A DNA stretch of 57,697 bases from Gemmatimonadaceae bacterium (GTDB lineage Bacteria; Gemmatimonadota; Gemmatimonadetes; Gemmatimonadales; Gemmatimonadaceae): NCBI GenBank assembly GCA_025362035.1, contig JANYIN010000145.1:1-57697 (forward strand), given 5' to 3'. The notes under the pieces are model-generated. The model did no database searches, was not told the origin of the DNA, and was given only the letters and a program-made list of their open reading frames with translations. Shown here piece after piece: positions 44,020-53,784 of this stretch. Numbering within the stretch: the first letter of the stretch is position 1; every line of letters starts with the position of its first letter. The position numbers were made by a program, and so were the translations under genes.

Positions 44020-45747
44020 ATGAACGAGTCGGAGCGTGCAGCGGCGCCCATGCAACGCGAGCGCGTCGAGGAGTTGCTCCGACTGTTCGGCAAGGCGGCG
44101 CGTGCGCACCAGCTGTATCTGCCGAACAACCCGGTCTACAAGTCGGCCCACGACGCGCTGCGGGCGGGATTCGTTCCCGTCTGGGAAGCAACCGACGAAC
44201 TGCCGCTGACCTTCACGGAGTCCGAAGTGAAGTGGGAGGACGCGGTGGTCCTCGAGGAGCAGGCGAGAGGCAGCGATAGTCTCCCATGGCTCTTCTTCAA
44301 GGACGGCGTACGTGAGTTGCGCCTGCTGCCGGGCTTCGAACAAGAGGAACTGGACAAGCTGCTGGGCATCCTGCAGCGCGTGCGGAAGGCCTCGCCGGAC
44401 GAAGACGATCTTCTGACGATGCTGTGGCAGGGAGACTTCGTCTTCCTCCGGTATCGGTACGTGGACCTGTCCATCGAGCCCTCAGTACCGTTGGCTGACG
44501 GCGGGGAGGCGCTGGCCTCGTCCGACGAAGAGCGACGCGCGATGATCGACAAGTCCGTGGCCGGCGACACTGCCACTGGCAGTGGTACGGAGTCCGATCA
44601 CGACGACACGGAGCCGAGGCCGTCAGGGGTCGTCAGCATGGCCGACTTCGACGGTACGCTCTATTTCCTCGACGAGCGCGAGATCGAGTATCTGCAGTCC
44701 GAAGTGCGGCGCGAATACGAGACGGACCTTCGGAAGAACGTGATCAGCGTGCTGCTGGACATCTTCGAGCAGCAGACGTCACCGGACGTCCGCAACGAGG
44801 TCGCGGAGGTACTCGTCAGCCTGATGCTGCACATGCTCTCTGCCGGGCAGTTTGCCAACGTCGCGTTTATGGTGCGCGAATCGCTGATCGCCGTTCGGCG
44901 CGCCACGGATTTGCAAACCGAGCAGCGCGACCGTCTCGCGCTTCTTCCGCAGCGGCTGAGCACTCCCGAGGCGCTCGCGCAGTTGCTGGAGTCGTTGGAC
45001 GAGGCGCACGACCTACCGGCTATGGGCGACGTACTCGAACTGTTCGAGCAGTTGCGCGGACCGGCGCTTGGCACGGTGCTCGACTGGATGGGTCGGCTGC
45101 AGAACGCGCGCCTCCGTCCGATGCTGGAACAAGCCGCGTCGCGACTCGCGTCGCAGAACACGGGGGAACTCGTCAAGCTGATTTCATCGCCGACGCGACA
45201 CGTCGCGCTCGAAGCCATCCGGCGGGCGGGCGCGCTGCAGACTCCTGCCGCAGTGTCGCCGTTGTCAAAGGTGCTGGTGGACGGGGCTCCTGAGCTGCGC
45301 CTGGCCGCCGTGCAGTCACTCAGCGAGATCGGGTCGCCAAGCGCCCTGCAAGGGCTGGAGCGCGCCATCGAGGATCCCGACCGCGAGGTTCGCATCGCTG
45401 CCATCCGCGTACTGCAAACGCGCGCCTATCGTCCCGCGCTGGCGCGGCTCGACAGCATCGTGAAGAGCAAAGCGATACGGGACGCTGACCTCACTGAGAA
45501 GATGGCGGTGTTCGAAGCATTCGGCTCGTTGTGCGGCGAGGGGGGCGTCTCGGGGCTGGCGGCCACCCTGAATGGCAAGTCGATGTTCGGACGCCGCGAC
45601 GACGCGGAGATTCGCGCCTGCGCGGCCGTGGCGCTCGGACGCATTCATACGGCGAGCGCCATCGACGCCCTTCGCAAGGCGTCGAGCGAAAAAGACGTGA
45701 TCGTCCGCAACGCGGTGAATCGCGCGTTGCGGGGGAGCACGGCATGA
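44020..45747 (+). CDS. HEAT-repeat protein with N-terminal domain shared with the next gene
   Basis: A 575-residue soluble protein. The N-terminal ~85 residues (LFGKAARAHQLYLPNNPVY, then a beta-hairpin LTFTESEVKWEDAVVLEE) resemble the N-terminus of the HD-GYP protein encoded next. An acidic linker (about 170-210) follows, then helical repeats, and the C-terminal ~250 residues carry clear HEAT units such as SPTRHVALEAIRRAGAL and APELRLAAVQSLSEIGSPSALQGL. It probably serves as a binding scaffold. ATG 44020 begins 23 bp after trpB, and the stop overlaps the HD-GYP start (ATGA). No enzymatic function can be assigned. Confidence 0.8.
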   Translation: MNESERAAAPMQRERVEELLRLFGKAARAHQLYLPNNPVYKSAHDALRAGFVPVWEATDELPLTFTESEVKWEDAVVLEEQARGSDSLPWLFFKDGVRELRLLPGFEQEELDKLLGILQRVRKASPDEDDLLTMLWQGDFVFLRYRYVDLSIEPSVPLADGGEALASSDEERRAMIDKSVAGDTATGSGTESDHDDTEPRPSGVVSMADFDGTLYFLDEREIEYLQSEVRREYETDLRKNVISVLLDIFEQQTSPDVRNEVAEVLVSLMLHMLSAGQFANVAFMVRESLIAVRRATDLQTEQRDRLALLPQRLSTPEALAQLLESLDEAHDLPAMGDVLELFEQLRGPALGTVLDWMGRLQNARLRPMLEQAASRLASQNTGELVKLISSPTRHVALEAIRRAGALQTPAAVSPLSKVLVDGAPELRLAAVQSLSEIGSPSALQGLERAIEDPDREVRIAAIRVLQTRAYRPALARLDSIVKSKAIRDADLTEKMAVFEAFGSLCGEGGVSGLAATLNGKSMFGRRDDAEIRACAAVALGRIHTASAIDALRKASSEKDVIVRNAVNRALRGSTA

Positions 45748-47246
45748 TGCCATCCGGATCTGACGCCCCGTCGCCAAGCCGGTCGCCGCGCCCCACGCCA
45801 GGCTCCGTGCACGGTGTGGAGATCGGCGGTGACGCCTTCATCCGGCGATCCGGCAAATCGCTCATCCTGGCGCTCTACGCCGCGCTCCGCGCCATTCGCA
45901 TGTATCCGCTGGAGAACGCCGCCGTCCAGAATGCCGCTGAGGAGCTCACGTCGCTCACGGACGAATTCCTGAAGCACGAGCACGAGCTGGAGATGCGCGT
46001 GTCGGGGGAGTTCGTCTTCGTCAACCTGGTCCGCCTCCGGCTCGACCTCGACAACTACGCCAGCTTCAGCCACCTGCTTTCGGTCTTTCGCGCCTCGGGC
46101 GTCGGCTCGCTGCACCTGCACGCCACGCCGACGTTGCGCGACTGGCAGCGCTTCCTGTCACTGCTCCTGGCGCCGTCCAGCGAACCTCCGGCTGTCCGGC
46201 TCGAGCAGCTCGAGGCCAAACTCGCCCAGCAGGGATTGGCGGTCTTCGAGATCGGCGAGCCAATGGCGCAGGCGCCCGATGAGCAGTCGCGCCAAGCCTC
46301 CAAGGAGGTCGCGAAGAAGACGTATGCGCAGTCGGTGGCTGTCACCAGGGACCTCATGACGTCGGTGCGCCTTGGACGGAGCCCGAACATCAAGAAGATC
46401 AAGCGCATCGTGCAGGGCATCGTCGATCAGATCCTCAACGAAGAAGCGTCGCTGATCGGCTTGACCACGATCCGCGACTACGACGAATACACGTTCACCC
46501 ACAGCGTCAACGTCTGCATCTTCGCCGTCGCGCTCGGCAAGCGGCTGGGCCTGGGCAAGATTCAGCTCTACGATCTGGGCATGGCGGCCCTCTTTCACGA
46601 CATTGGCAAGTCGCGAGTCCCGTCGGCCATCATCAACAAGTCCGATGGGCTCACGGACGACGAGTGGCGACTGATCGCCGCGCACCCGTGGCTGGGCGCC
46701 CTCGCGCTGTTCCAGCTCCGTGGCCAACAGGAGCTGCCGTATCGGGCGATGATCGTGGCGCACGAACACCACATGAAGATCGACCTGACGGGTTACCCGC
46801 GTCCGATTCGTGAGCGCTCCCTGAGTATGTTCAGCAAGATCGTGGCGGTGGCGGATGGCTTCGATGCGGCCACGTCGCGCCGCACCTACCAGACGACGCC
46901 GCTCACGCCCGCGCAGGTGATGGCCGAGATGCGCGACAATCCGCGGCGGGGCATGGATCCCGTGGTGGTGAAGGCGTTCATCAACCTCACCGGCATTTAC
47001 CCTGTCGGCACGCTCGTCATCCTCGATACCTTCGAACTCGGCATCGTGCACGCGGCGAATCCGGTTCCGGAAATGCTGTCCCGGCCGGTCATCCGCATCA
47101 TCAGCGACCAACAGGGAAATCTCATGCATCCCGGCACGCTCGTCGATCTGGCGGAGCAGGGCGAGGATGCCGTGTTCCGGCGCACGATCATCAAGACGGA
47201 AAATCCCGAGCGGTATGGCATCAGGGTTGGCGACTATTTCATCTAA
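45744..47246 (+). CDS. HD-GYP-type phosphohydrolase (probable c-di-GMP phosphodiesterase)
   Basis: A 500-residue soluble protein. Residues about 35-105 match the N-terminal domain of the HEAT protein (ALYAALRAIRMYPLENAAV, then MRVSGEFVFVN). The HD-GYP domain follows, with His253 (FTHSVN), His285-Asp286 (LFHDIGKS), a His in AAHPWLG, and HEHHMKIDLTGYP. In the last motif the usual HHExxDGxGYP has Met for Glu and Leu for the first Gly, but the metal-binding His and Asp remain, so activity is likely. Products would be pGpG or GMP. It starts by a 4-base overlap and overlaps trpA by 32 bp. Confidence 0.85.
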   Translation: MMPSGSDAPSPSRSPRPTPGSVHGVEIGGDAFIRRSGKSLILALYAALRAIRMYPLENAAVQNAAEELTSLTDEFLKHEHELEMRVSGEFVFVNLVRLRLDLDNYASFSHLLSVFRASGVGSLHLHATPTLRDWQRFLSLLLAPSSEPPAVRLEQLEAKLAQQGLAVFEIGEPMAQAPDEQSRQASKEVAKKTYAQSVAVTRDLMTSVRLGRSPNIKKIKRIVQGIVDQILNEEASLIGLTTIRDYDEYTFTHSVNVCIFAVALGKRLGLGKIQLYDLGMAALFHDIGKSRVPSAIINKSDGLTDDEWRLIAAHPWLGALALFQLRGQQELPYRAMIVAHEHHMKIDLTGYPRPIRERSLSMFSKIVAVADGFDAATSRRTYQTTPLTPAQVMAEMRDNPRRGMDPVVVKAFINLTGIYPVGTLVILDTFELGIVHAANPVPEMLSRPVIRIISDQQGNLMHPGTLVDLAEQGEDAVFRRTIIKTENPERYGIRVGDYFI

Positions 47247-48015
47247 CGCAATCGAGCGACGGTTCGTCGACCTCCGCGCCGTGTCCCGCAAGGCGTTCGT
47301 TCCGTACGTCACGGCAGGCCATCCGGACCGTTCGCGCAGCGTCGCCCTGTTGCAGGGGCTGGAGGCCGCGGGTGCGGACATCGTCGAAGTGGGCGTGCCG
47401 TTCTCCGACCCACTGGCCGACGGCGCCGTGATCCAGGCAAGCTCGCAGACGGCGCTCGATCAGGGAATCCGCTTCGATCAGGTACTGGAAATCATCTCCG
47501 AGGCGAAGCTGTCCATTCCCGTGGTCCTTTTCAGTTACCTGAACCCGCTCCTTCGCGGCGGAGACGACGCGCTGAAACGCGCCGCGGAGGCGGGAGCGCA
47601 CGGCGTGCTTGTCACCGACCTGCCGCTCGGCGCCGATCCGCAGCTTGAAACGTGGTTCGCCGAGAGTCCTCTCGATTTCATCCGGCTCGTCGCTCCCACC
47701 ACGCCCTCCGACCGCATGCGCCAGATCGCGCAGACCGGCAGCGGATTCGTGTACCTCATCAGCCGTCTTGGCGTCACGGGCGAACAGGCATCGTTGTCCG
47801 CCGAGTTGCCGACCACCGCCGCTCGGCTCCGCGCGGCGACCTCGCTGCCGCTCTGCATCGGCTTTGGCATCGCGACGCCCGATCAGGCGCGCGCGGCGGC
47901 GGCGCTCGGCGACGGCGTGGTGGTCGGTAGTGCAATCGTGCGCGCGGCCGCGGAGAGCGTCGAGAGCGCGGTGGCGCTCGCGGTCGCGCTCCGTCGCGGC
48001 ATTGACGGCGCCTGA
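47215..48015 (+). CDS. trpA: Tryptophan synthase alpha chain
   Basis: A 266-residue TIM-barrel lyase that releases indole from indole-3-glycerol phosphate and channels it to TrpB. The catalytic Glu is in [14 protein letters not shown] and the Asp in [20 protein letters not shown] starts the core, and [11 protein letters not shown] binds phosphate. The ATG at 47215 lies within the 3' end of the HD-GYP gene, so translation of the two is coupled. It ends one base before the next gene's ATG. Confidence 0.95.
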   Translation: MASGLATISSNAIERRFVDLRAVSRKAFVPYVTAGHPDRSRSVALLQGLEAAGADIVEVGVPFSDPLADGAVIQASSQTALDQGIRFDQVLEIISEAKLSIPVVLFSYLNPLLRGGDDALKRAAEAGAHGVLVTDLPLGADPQLETWFAESPLDFIRLVAPTTPSDRMRQIAQTGSGFVYLISRLGVTGEQASLSAELPTTAARLRAATSLPLCIGFGIATPDQARAAAALGDGVVVGSAIVRAAAESVESAVALAVALRRGIDGA

Positions 48016-48016
48016 C

Positions 48017-50095
48017 ATGCGCACCTTCCTCACGGCGTATGCCCGTGCCGTCGGGACGCTGGGGCTCGGACTACTGGTGGCGTTGCTGGCGCTCGACCAC
48101 CGCTGGAATCGCCAGCCGGTCGCGCTGGCCGTGCTGTTTGCCACCGTGGTGCTGGCGCGCACGCAGCAGATTCCACTCACCAAGTACGGCGCGCTCAACA
48201 TGTTGGCGCTGCCTGTGCTCTCGGGGGCCCTGTTGGCCGGCGCGCCGGCCAGCGCGCTCGCACTCTGGATGGGCGTCTTCCTCGCCGATGCCACCGTGTT
48301 GCAGAAGGGGCTGCAGATCGCGCTGATCAATGCGGGTCGGGAAGTGGCCGCGCTGGTGGCGTCCATGGGCGTGTACGCGTGGGCGGTGATCACCACCGGC
48401 GCCGAAACGGGACGCCTCAACGCGGAGTCGCTGCCGGCCCTCGCGCTGCTGGTGTTTACCTACTTCCTCGCCAGCAGACTGCTCCTGTATTTCACGCTCC
48501 TGCTCCGTGACAAGCTGTTCGACGAGGAGAAGTCGCTGATCCTCCGCTATGAGGTCATCGGGTTCGGAGCCGGCAGCATCGGCGTGGCCATCGTACTGCT
48601 CGCGTTCGGAAATCTGAGCCCGGTCGGCTGGGTCATCGTGGGCATCGTGCTGGGCGGGTCCGGCCTACTGGTCAAGCGCATCCTCGAAGAGTCCGTCGCG
48701 GCCGAAGAACTCAACAAGATTCTCGCGATGGAGCACATCGTCTCGTCCGATGTGGCCATCGGAGACGCGTTTCGCAGGATCGAGCAGGTCGCCCATCGGC
48801 TGGTGGACTGGCAGGCGTTCCGGATCGGCCGCCTGGAAAACGGCGAACTGCTTCATGTGTGGCGAGGCACGGAAGGGTATCTCAGCCCGCCGCAGGCGCC
48901 GGATGCAAGTCTCGCCGCGCTCCGTGCCGAGAGTCTGCGTACCAGTGAGGTGATCAAGGTGCCCGACGTGCTGCGGGACGAACGCGTGCTGCCCGGACGC
49001 TCGTCCGCGCGCAGCCTGCTCGTCATTCCGCTGCGCTTCGGTGACCGGACCGTTGGCTTGCTCGAACTGGAACACCACAAGCCGGACGCATACAGCGACA
49101 AGGAAATCGCGCTGGTGCGACGCTTCGCCAATCAATTGGCGACCACGCTGCACATCTACGACCTGAGACGCCCGCTGCTGGAAGCTATGACGCGCGTGAG
49201 CAGCCAACTGGAAACGCTCACTGCGTCAGCGCGAGCACTTCGGGCTGGTGGTGAGTCGGTGGCGAGGACCATCGGAGAAATCAGCCGCGGCATCTCGGAA
49301 GAGGGCGAGCAGCTCGGGCGGTCCATCGAAGTGACGCAGGTGCTCCACGCCGCAACCCAGGACGTGGTGCGCGACGGCAGCGATGCGGCGGAGGCGAGCC
49401 AGCGCGCCACGGAAATCGCGAAGGAGCATCGTCACACAATTGCCACGGCGATCGAACGACTCGTCGGCGCGAAGGGATTTGTCGGCGAGAGCGGCGCGCA
49501 GATCGAGGGATTGGCGTCGAGCGTTCGGCGTATCACCGAGTTCATCGCGGTCATCCGCGAGCTCGCCGATCAAACCAACCTGCTGGCACTGAACGCGGCA
49601 ATCGAGGCGGCGCGCGCCGGGAGCCAGGGAAAGGGCTTTGCCGTGGTGGCCGACGAAGTGCGAAAGCTGGCCGAACAGAGCGCCCGCGCGTCGGACGAGG
49701 CGGGCGAGATCGTCGGCGCCTTCGAGGAGCAGATGCGTCGGGTCGCGTTCCAGATGTCGCGTGGCGAGACGATCGTGCAGGACGTCGGCACGCTCTCGGA
49801 GCGGGCACGCAACGCCCTGGACCTCATCGTTGATGCCACCGCCAGCGCCGCGACCGGCGCGCAGCGTATCGCCATGACTTCGCGTGAGCAGGAGCTCGCC
49901 TTCTCGAAGCTCAGCGAGCGTGTCCGGCGAATTGCGCAGATCTCGGCGCGAAACCGCGACGGAGCGGAGCAGGTGACGACCAGCGCCAAGGAACAGGCGG
50001 CCGCGATGCGGGAGTTGGAGGGAGCGACGCAAGAGCTGCGAAACGTGGCGGCCTACCTCGGCGAGCTCACGCGTCGCATTACCAGCGCGGCCTGA
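48017..50095 (+). CDS. Membrane GAF-MCP signal protein
   Basis: A 692-residue protein. The N-terminal ~225 residues hold about seven membrane helices (an integral sensor region, not a periplasmic loop). A GAF domain (about 240-385; [37 protein letters not shown]) follows, and then a long helical methyl-accepting signalling domain. Its hairpin tip [41 protein letters not shown] (positions 49560-49678) closely matches chemoreceptors, so it should contact CheA/CheW. No HAMP domain is evident. The start follows the trpA stop by one base. No che genes lie in the window. Confidence 0.85.
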   Translation: MRTFLTAYARAVGTLGLGLLVALLALDHRWNRQPVALAVLFATVVLARTQQIPLTKYGALNMLALPVLSGALLAGAPASALALWMGVFLADATVLQKGLQIALINAGREVAALVASMGVYAWAVITTGAETGRLNAESLPALALLVFTYFLASRLLLYFTLLLRDKLFDEEKSLILRYEVIGFGAGSIGVAIVLLAFGNLSPVGWVIVGIVLGGSGLLVKRILEESVAAEELNKILAMEHIVSSDVAIGDAFRRIEQVAHRLVDWQAFRIGRLENGELLHVWRGTEGYLSPPQAPDASLAALRAESLRTSEVIKVPDVLRDERVLPGRSSARSLLVIPLRFGDRTVGLLELEHHKPDAYSDKEIALVRRFANQLATTLHIYDLRRPLLEAMTRVSSQLETLTASARALRAGGESVARTIGEISRGISEEGEQLGRSIEVTQVLHAATQDVVRDGSDAAEASQRATEIAKEHRHTIATAIERLVGAKGFVGESGAQIEGLASSVRRITEFIAVIRELADQTNLLALNAAIEAARAGSQGKGFAVVADEVRKLAEQSARASDEAGEIVGAFEEQMRRVAFQMSRGETIVQDVGTLSERARNALDLIVDATASAATGAQRIAMTSREQELAFSKLSERVRRIAQISARNRDGAEQVTTSAKEQAAAMRELEGATQELRNVAAYLGELTRRITSAA

Positions 50096-50132
50096 ATTGA
50101 CCCGTGGCCCCACCGCGAATACGTTGCGCCAC

Positions 50133-50495
50133 GTGCCCTCGGAATCGAATCCCCCGTTTACGGAAGTCGCGCTCGTCGGCATGCAGTTCCACGTGTGCGT
50201 GGGCGTCCTTCCGCACGAGCGGGAGCATGCACAGCCCCTGGAAGTCGATCTCGCCGTGCGACACTCCGCGGATCGCCACGGCGTGCTGGACTACCGGGCC
50301 CTGCACGCCGCCACCAAGGCCACGGTGGAGGGCGACGCCCTCATGTACCTCGAGCCTATCGCCGAGGCGTTGGCTCGCCGCGCACTCGAGATTGATGGTG
50401 TCACGTGGTGTCGCGTCGCAGTACGAAAGCCGCACGTCGCTCTGGGCGCCCCGCTGGCGTACGCGCAGGTTGTCGTCGAGCGGACGCGTGCGTGA
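50133..50495 (+). CDS. folB: Dihydroneopterin aldolase
   Basis: A ~120-residue enzyme of folate synthesis that cleaves 7,8-dihydroneopterin. The FolB fold is visible in VALVGMQFHVCVGVLPHEREHAQPLEVDL (split over two strands), and the substrate-contacting region is DYRALHAATKATVEG and LEPIAEALA. The start is uncertain: GTG 50133 leaves a short N-terminus, and TTG 50097 is further upstream. It overlaps folK by 8 bp, forming a folate pair after the MCP-like gene. Confidence 0.88.
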   Translation: MPSESNPPFTEVALVGMQFHVCVGVLPHEREHAQPLEVDLAVRHSADRHGVLDYRALHAATKATVEGDALMYLEPIAEALARRALEIDGVTWCRVAVRKPHVALGAPLAYAQVVVERTRA

Positions 50496-50910
50496 GCTGG
50501 TTCTGGTGGCCCTCGGATCCAATCTCGGCGACCGCGCGGCGCACCTGAGCGCCGCGCACGCCGCCATGACACTGCTGCCGTCAGTCTCCATGGTCGCGGC
50601 GTCCTCCGTGGAGGAAACGGCTCCTCTGGGTGGCGCGGCGCAGGGCCCGTACTTGAATCAGATGGTCGCCATCAAGACGACGATGGCGCCCGACGAGCTG
50701 TTGCTCTGTCTCCAGGGTATCGAGCGGGGACTTGGCCGCGTGCGCAGTGCGCGCTGGGCGGCACGCATCATCGATCTCGATATCGTGCGCTTTGGCGCGC
50801 GAACGATCGACACGCCGAGCCTGGTGGTGCCGCACCCAGGACTGGCCGCTCGAGATTTCTGGCAGCGCGAAATCGCAGAATTGAACCGCGCACTGGATCG
50901 AACCCCGTGA
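50488..50910 (+). CDS. folK: 2-amino-4-hydroxy-6-hydroxymethyldihydropteridine pyrophosphokinase
   Basis: A 140-residue HPPK, adding pyrophosphate to the pterin alcohol in the step after FolB. VALGSNLGDRAAHL is the N-terminal signature, and ERGLGRVRSARWAARIIDLDIVRFG carries the Mg-binding Asp pair (DLD). VVPHPGLAARDF ends the core. GTG 50488 starts it inside the folB end; its stop overlaps the next gene's GTG. Confidence 0.93.
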   Translation: MRELVLVALGSNLGDRAAHLSAAHAAMTLLPSVSMVAASSVEETAPLGGAAQGPYLNQMVAIKTTMAPDELLLCLQGIERGLGRVRSARWAARIIDLDIVRFGARTIDTPSLVVPHPGLAARDFWQREIAELNRALDRTP

Positions 50911-51449
50911 CCGGGCGGGTCGTCCTGCCCGAGTGGGCGCAGATCAGCGAGAAGCGGCGCGCCCACGTCGAACGCGTCACCACCCTGCTCGACGATTGGG
51001 CGGTCCGACTCGCATTGGACGGTCAGGAGGCTCGCGCCTGGCACGATGCCGGCCGCCTGCACGACGCATTGCGCGATGCGCCCGAGGATGTCCTTCGCGC
51101 GTTGGCAGGCGAGCCTGCCGGCTATACCGTCGACATGTTGCACGGGCCCGCCGCTGCCGAGCGACTGCGCCGCGATGGGGAATCCCGGCAGGATCTGCTC
51201 GACGCCATACGACACCATACGGTGGGATCCAGCCAGTGGGGGAGGCTTGGCCGGGCGCTATACATGGCCGATTACCTGGAGCCCGGCCGGAAGTTCTCGC
51301 GCGGCGATCGCGCATATCTGGCCGCGCAGGTGCCGCACGCGTTCGACGCCACCTTCAGACAGGTGGTGCGTGCGCGACTCGAGTGGTCGCTGCGCGAAGG
51401 CATGCGCCTTTATCAGACGACCGTCCAGCTCTGGAACGAGGTCCGATGA
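50907..51449 (+). CDS. YqeK-like HD-domain phosphohydrolase
   Basis: A 180-residue HD protein resembling YqeK, which hydrolyses diadenosine tetraphosphate symmetrically. The features are HVERVTTLLDDWA, WHDAGRLHDALRD (HD metal ligands), IRHHTVGSSQWG and LYMADYLEPGRKF, the last being characteristic of the family. It would remove Ap4A, an alarmone-like by-product of aminoacyl-tRNA synthetases. GTG 50907 overlaps the folK stop, and the stop overlaps the next ATG. In other bacteria yqeK often sits with nadD and rsfS; here folB-folK takes that place. Confidence 0.85.
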   Translation: MTGRVVLPEWAQISEKRRAHVERVTTLLDDWAVRLALDGQEARAWHDAGRLHDALRDAPEDVLRALAGEPAGYTVDMLHGPAAAERLRRDGESRQDLLDAIRHHTVGSSQWGRLGRALYMADYLEPGRKFSRGDRAYLAAQVPHAFDATFRQVVRARLEWSLREGMRLYQTTVQLWNEVR

Positions 51450-51886
51450 AGCGGGCTCTCCGCCTGCAGATGGCGGCGCTCGGCATCGTCATCCTTGCAT
51501 CCGGCGCGTACGTCCTCGCATGGAGGCATCGGTCGGCACCGGCAACCGTGAGCGAATCCAAGAGCGGATTGCCGCGTGCACCAGCGGGCGTCCGCGTGCA
51601 GGTCCAGGTGCTCAACACCACGCGTACGCGCGGGCTCGCCCGCCGAGCTACGCGATTGCTACGCGACCGCGGTTTCGACGTGGTGGAGATGGGCACGGCC
51701 GGTCCGCTCCGGGACTCCACGCTCGTGCTCGACCGGTCCGGCCATCCGATGTGGGCTGCGACCATTGCTCAGATCCTCGGGCCCGCGGCACGGTCAGCGT
51801 CACGACCTGATACTTCACGCTACCTGGACATCACCGTTCTGCTCGGCAGCGCGTGGCGCGCGCCTGCCCAGCCGCTCGACCCGTAA
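51446..51886 (+). CDS. Membrane-anchored LytR C-terminal-domain protein
   Basis: A 146-residue protein with one N-terminal membrane helix (MAALGIVILASGAYVLAW) and an extracytoplasmic domain beginning VRVQVLNTTRTRGLARRAT, which resembles the LytR_C domain (PF13399). The family's function is not established, but it occurs in cell-envelope proteins. It is coupled to the yqeK-like gene by a 4-base overlap. Its last 72 bp overlap the 3' end of rlmN on the other strand. Confidence 0.8.
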   Translation: MKRALRLQMAALGIVILASGAYVLAWRHRSAPATVSESKSGLPRAPAGVRVQVQVLNTTRTRGLARRATRLLRDRGFDVVEMGTAGPLRDSTLVLDRSGHPMWAATIAQILGPAARSASRPDTSRYLDITVLLGSAWRAPAQPLDP

Positions 51887-52900
51887 CTGGCCGCACGCCG
51901 CCGCGATGTCGATGCCGCGGCTCTTTCGCACCGCGACTTCGACGTCGCGATCTCGAAGCAGACGCGCGAAGCGCGAGATCTCGTTGCCCGACGTGGGCAC
52001 GAAACCCTGTCCACCGCCCGGATGCAGGGGAATGAGATTCACAAACGCACGACATTCTCGCGCCAGCCTGGCAAGCTCGCGAGCCTGCTCGACACCATCG
52101 TTTACACCCCCGAGCATCACGTACTCGAACGTGACGCGGCGGTCGAACACCTTGGCGGCTTCGATCACCTCGGCGAGCGGGAATTTCGTGTTGATCGGCA
52201 TCAACTGCTGGCGCAACTCGTCCGTCGGCGCATGAATGGAAATGGCGAGACGGAACTGCTCAGCACGTTGGCCCAGCGCAACGATGCCTGGCAATACGCC
52301 GACGGTGGAAATGGTGATGTGCCTGGCTCCAATGCCAAGCGCGCGCGGATCATTCAGCAGCGTCAGCGTCGGATCCACCGCCTTCCAGTTCATCATGGGC
52401 TCTCCCATTCCCATGAAGACGATGTTGGTGACATTCACCGGCGGGTCGAGCAGGCGCATCTCGCGGACCTGACCGGCAATCTCGTGGACTTCCAGATTCC
52501 GCGAGAACCCCATTGCGCCAGTGGCGCAGAAGGCGCACTTGAGTGCGCACCCGGCTTGCGACGAGATGCACAGCGTGACACGTCCGCCGTCGGGAATGGC
52601 TACCGTCTCGATAGCCTCTCCGTCGTGCAGGCGGAACAGGAACTTCTGCGTGCCATCCTTCGATTCCTGCCGTGCCGTCATTGCGAGCCGCGGCAGCGAA
52701 AAGCGGAGCTCGAGCTCGGCGCGCAACGGCGCCGGCAACTCCGTCATGTCATTGAACGACGCAGCCGGAAGGTGCCACAGGCGGCGGAGGATCTGCGCGA
52801 CGCGATATGCAGGTTGCCCGAGCTCGGCCACCACGACGCCGAGTCGCGACTTCGCCTCGTCGGGGGTCAAGTTCAGCAGGTTCTCGTGTAGCACGGTCAC
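51815..52900 (-). CDS. rlmN: 23S rRNA A2503 / tRNA A37 C2-methyltransferase
   Basis: A 361-residue radical-SAM methyltransferase. The Fe-S motif is CALKCAFCATG, GEPMMNW is the usual following motif, and the methylated catalytic Cys lies near the C-terminus in GIDIAAACGQL. It methylates A2503 of 23S rRNA and A37 in some tRNAs. GTG 52900 overlaps the stop of the upstream outer-membrane protein gene. The 3' end runs 72 bp into the convergent LytR_C gene, and the extra C-terminal residues are Arg/Ala-rich. Confidence 0.95.
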   Translation of the reverse strand: MTVLHENLLNLTPDEAKSRLGVVVAELGQPAYRVAQILRRLWHLPAASFNDMTELPAPLRAELELRFSLPRLAMTARQESKDGTQKFLFRLHDGEAIETVAIPDGGRVTLCISSQAGCALKCAFCATGAMGFSRNLEVHEIAGQVREMRLLDPPVNVTNIVFMGMGEPMMNWKAVDPTLTLLNDPRALGIGARHITISTVGVLPGIVALGQRAEQFRLAISIHAPTDELRQQLMPINTKFPLAEVIEAAKVFDRRVTFEYVMLGGVNDGVEQARELARLARECRAFVNLIPLHPGGGQGFVPTSGNEISRFARLLRDRDVEVAVRKSRGIDIAAACGQLRVERLGRRAPRAAEQNGDVQVA

Positions 52901-53784
52901 TTGAAGGCCCTTGTCAACATGAACTGATACGACGGCTGCAACCCAGAGACTCCCTCTTCTCGCGCGACGCCCACGAGATAGTCGGCATAGCGCACGCCAA
53001 GTCCCAGGCGCAGACGCGTGCTGGTCGATCCGAAGGAGCTCTGTCGTGCTACTCCGCCTCGGATATCGAAGATCGACGTCCGAGAGGATGCATAGACGAA
53101 GCGCTCGTCGCCGCTCCCCTGGTCGGCCTGGTAAGAAACGCCGACGCGCACATCACTCCCCGCCACTGGAAGGTAGCCTTCCACCGCGCCGAGGACGCTG
53201 GCGCGCTCGATCCGGTGGCGGGGCGACATCAAGAAGCTCGAGAGTCCGGCACGAAGCGGCAGTCCGCCCGGCCGGTCCACCGTTCCGCCGACGTCCACTG
53301 ATGTGACCGCGCCGCCAGCATCATCCACGGTGGCGCTCCGGCGGCGAAGCGCCAGTCCCAAGGTCGCGGGACCACGGTCCATCGCCACGATTCCGGACAG
53401 GATCAAGGACCGATATGGCACCGCGTCGCCGATGGAGTGCGGGTCCGTATCCGTTCGCAGGATGCCGCTGACGGCCGACTGCGCGACCGAGAGGCCGGCG
53501 GTAATCCCGCTGCGTACACGGCGAGCAAGCGTCCCCACCTGGGCGGCGACGCCCTGTTCGTTCGGAGAATCGAGTGCGGACACCGACAGGAGGAGTCTGT
53601 TCTCGGGACGCAGCGCGATCGTTGCGGGGTTCCAGAACCCGCCCCCGGCTGCGGTGGCCAGCGCGGGCGCCTCTGCCAGCGTTCCCAACGGGAATTGAAA
53701 GAGGTCGCGCCCGGGGACCTGCTGCGCCCGCAGCGGGCTCAGCGCTACAGTGGCCGCAATGGCGGCGAACGTCATGCGGCACAT
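52897..53784 (-). CDS. Predicted outer-membrane beta-barrel protein (PorV-like)
   Basis: A 295-residue exported protein with a signal peptide (MTFAAIAATVALSPLRAQQ) and alternating strands throughout, ending YQFMLTRAFK. ALATAAGGGFWNPATIAL resembles the N-terminal repeat of the PorV/UPF0164 family, which has FadL-like barrels. Transport or a secretion-accessory role is possible, but I cannot choose between them. ATG 53784 starts the signal peptide. It shares a 4-base overlap with rlmN, although no functional link is obvious. Confidence 0.65.
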   Translation of the reverse strand: MCRMTFAAIAATVALSPLRAQQVPGRDLFQFPLGTLAEAPALATAAGGGFWNPATIALRPENRLLLSVSALDSPNEQGVAAQVGTLARRVRSGITAGLSVAQSAVSGILRTDTDPHSIGDAVPYRSLILSGIVAMDRGPATLGLALRRRSATVDDAGGAVTSVDVGGTVDRPGGLPLRAGLSSFLMSPRHRIERASVLGAVEGYLPVAGSDVRVGVSYQADQGSGDERFVYASSRTSIFDIRGGVARQSSFGSTSTRLRLGLGVRYADYLVGVAREEGVSGLQPSYQFMLTRAFK

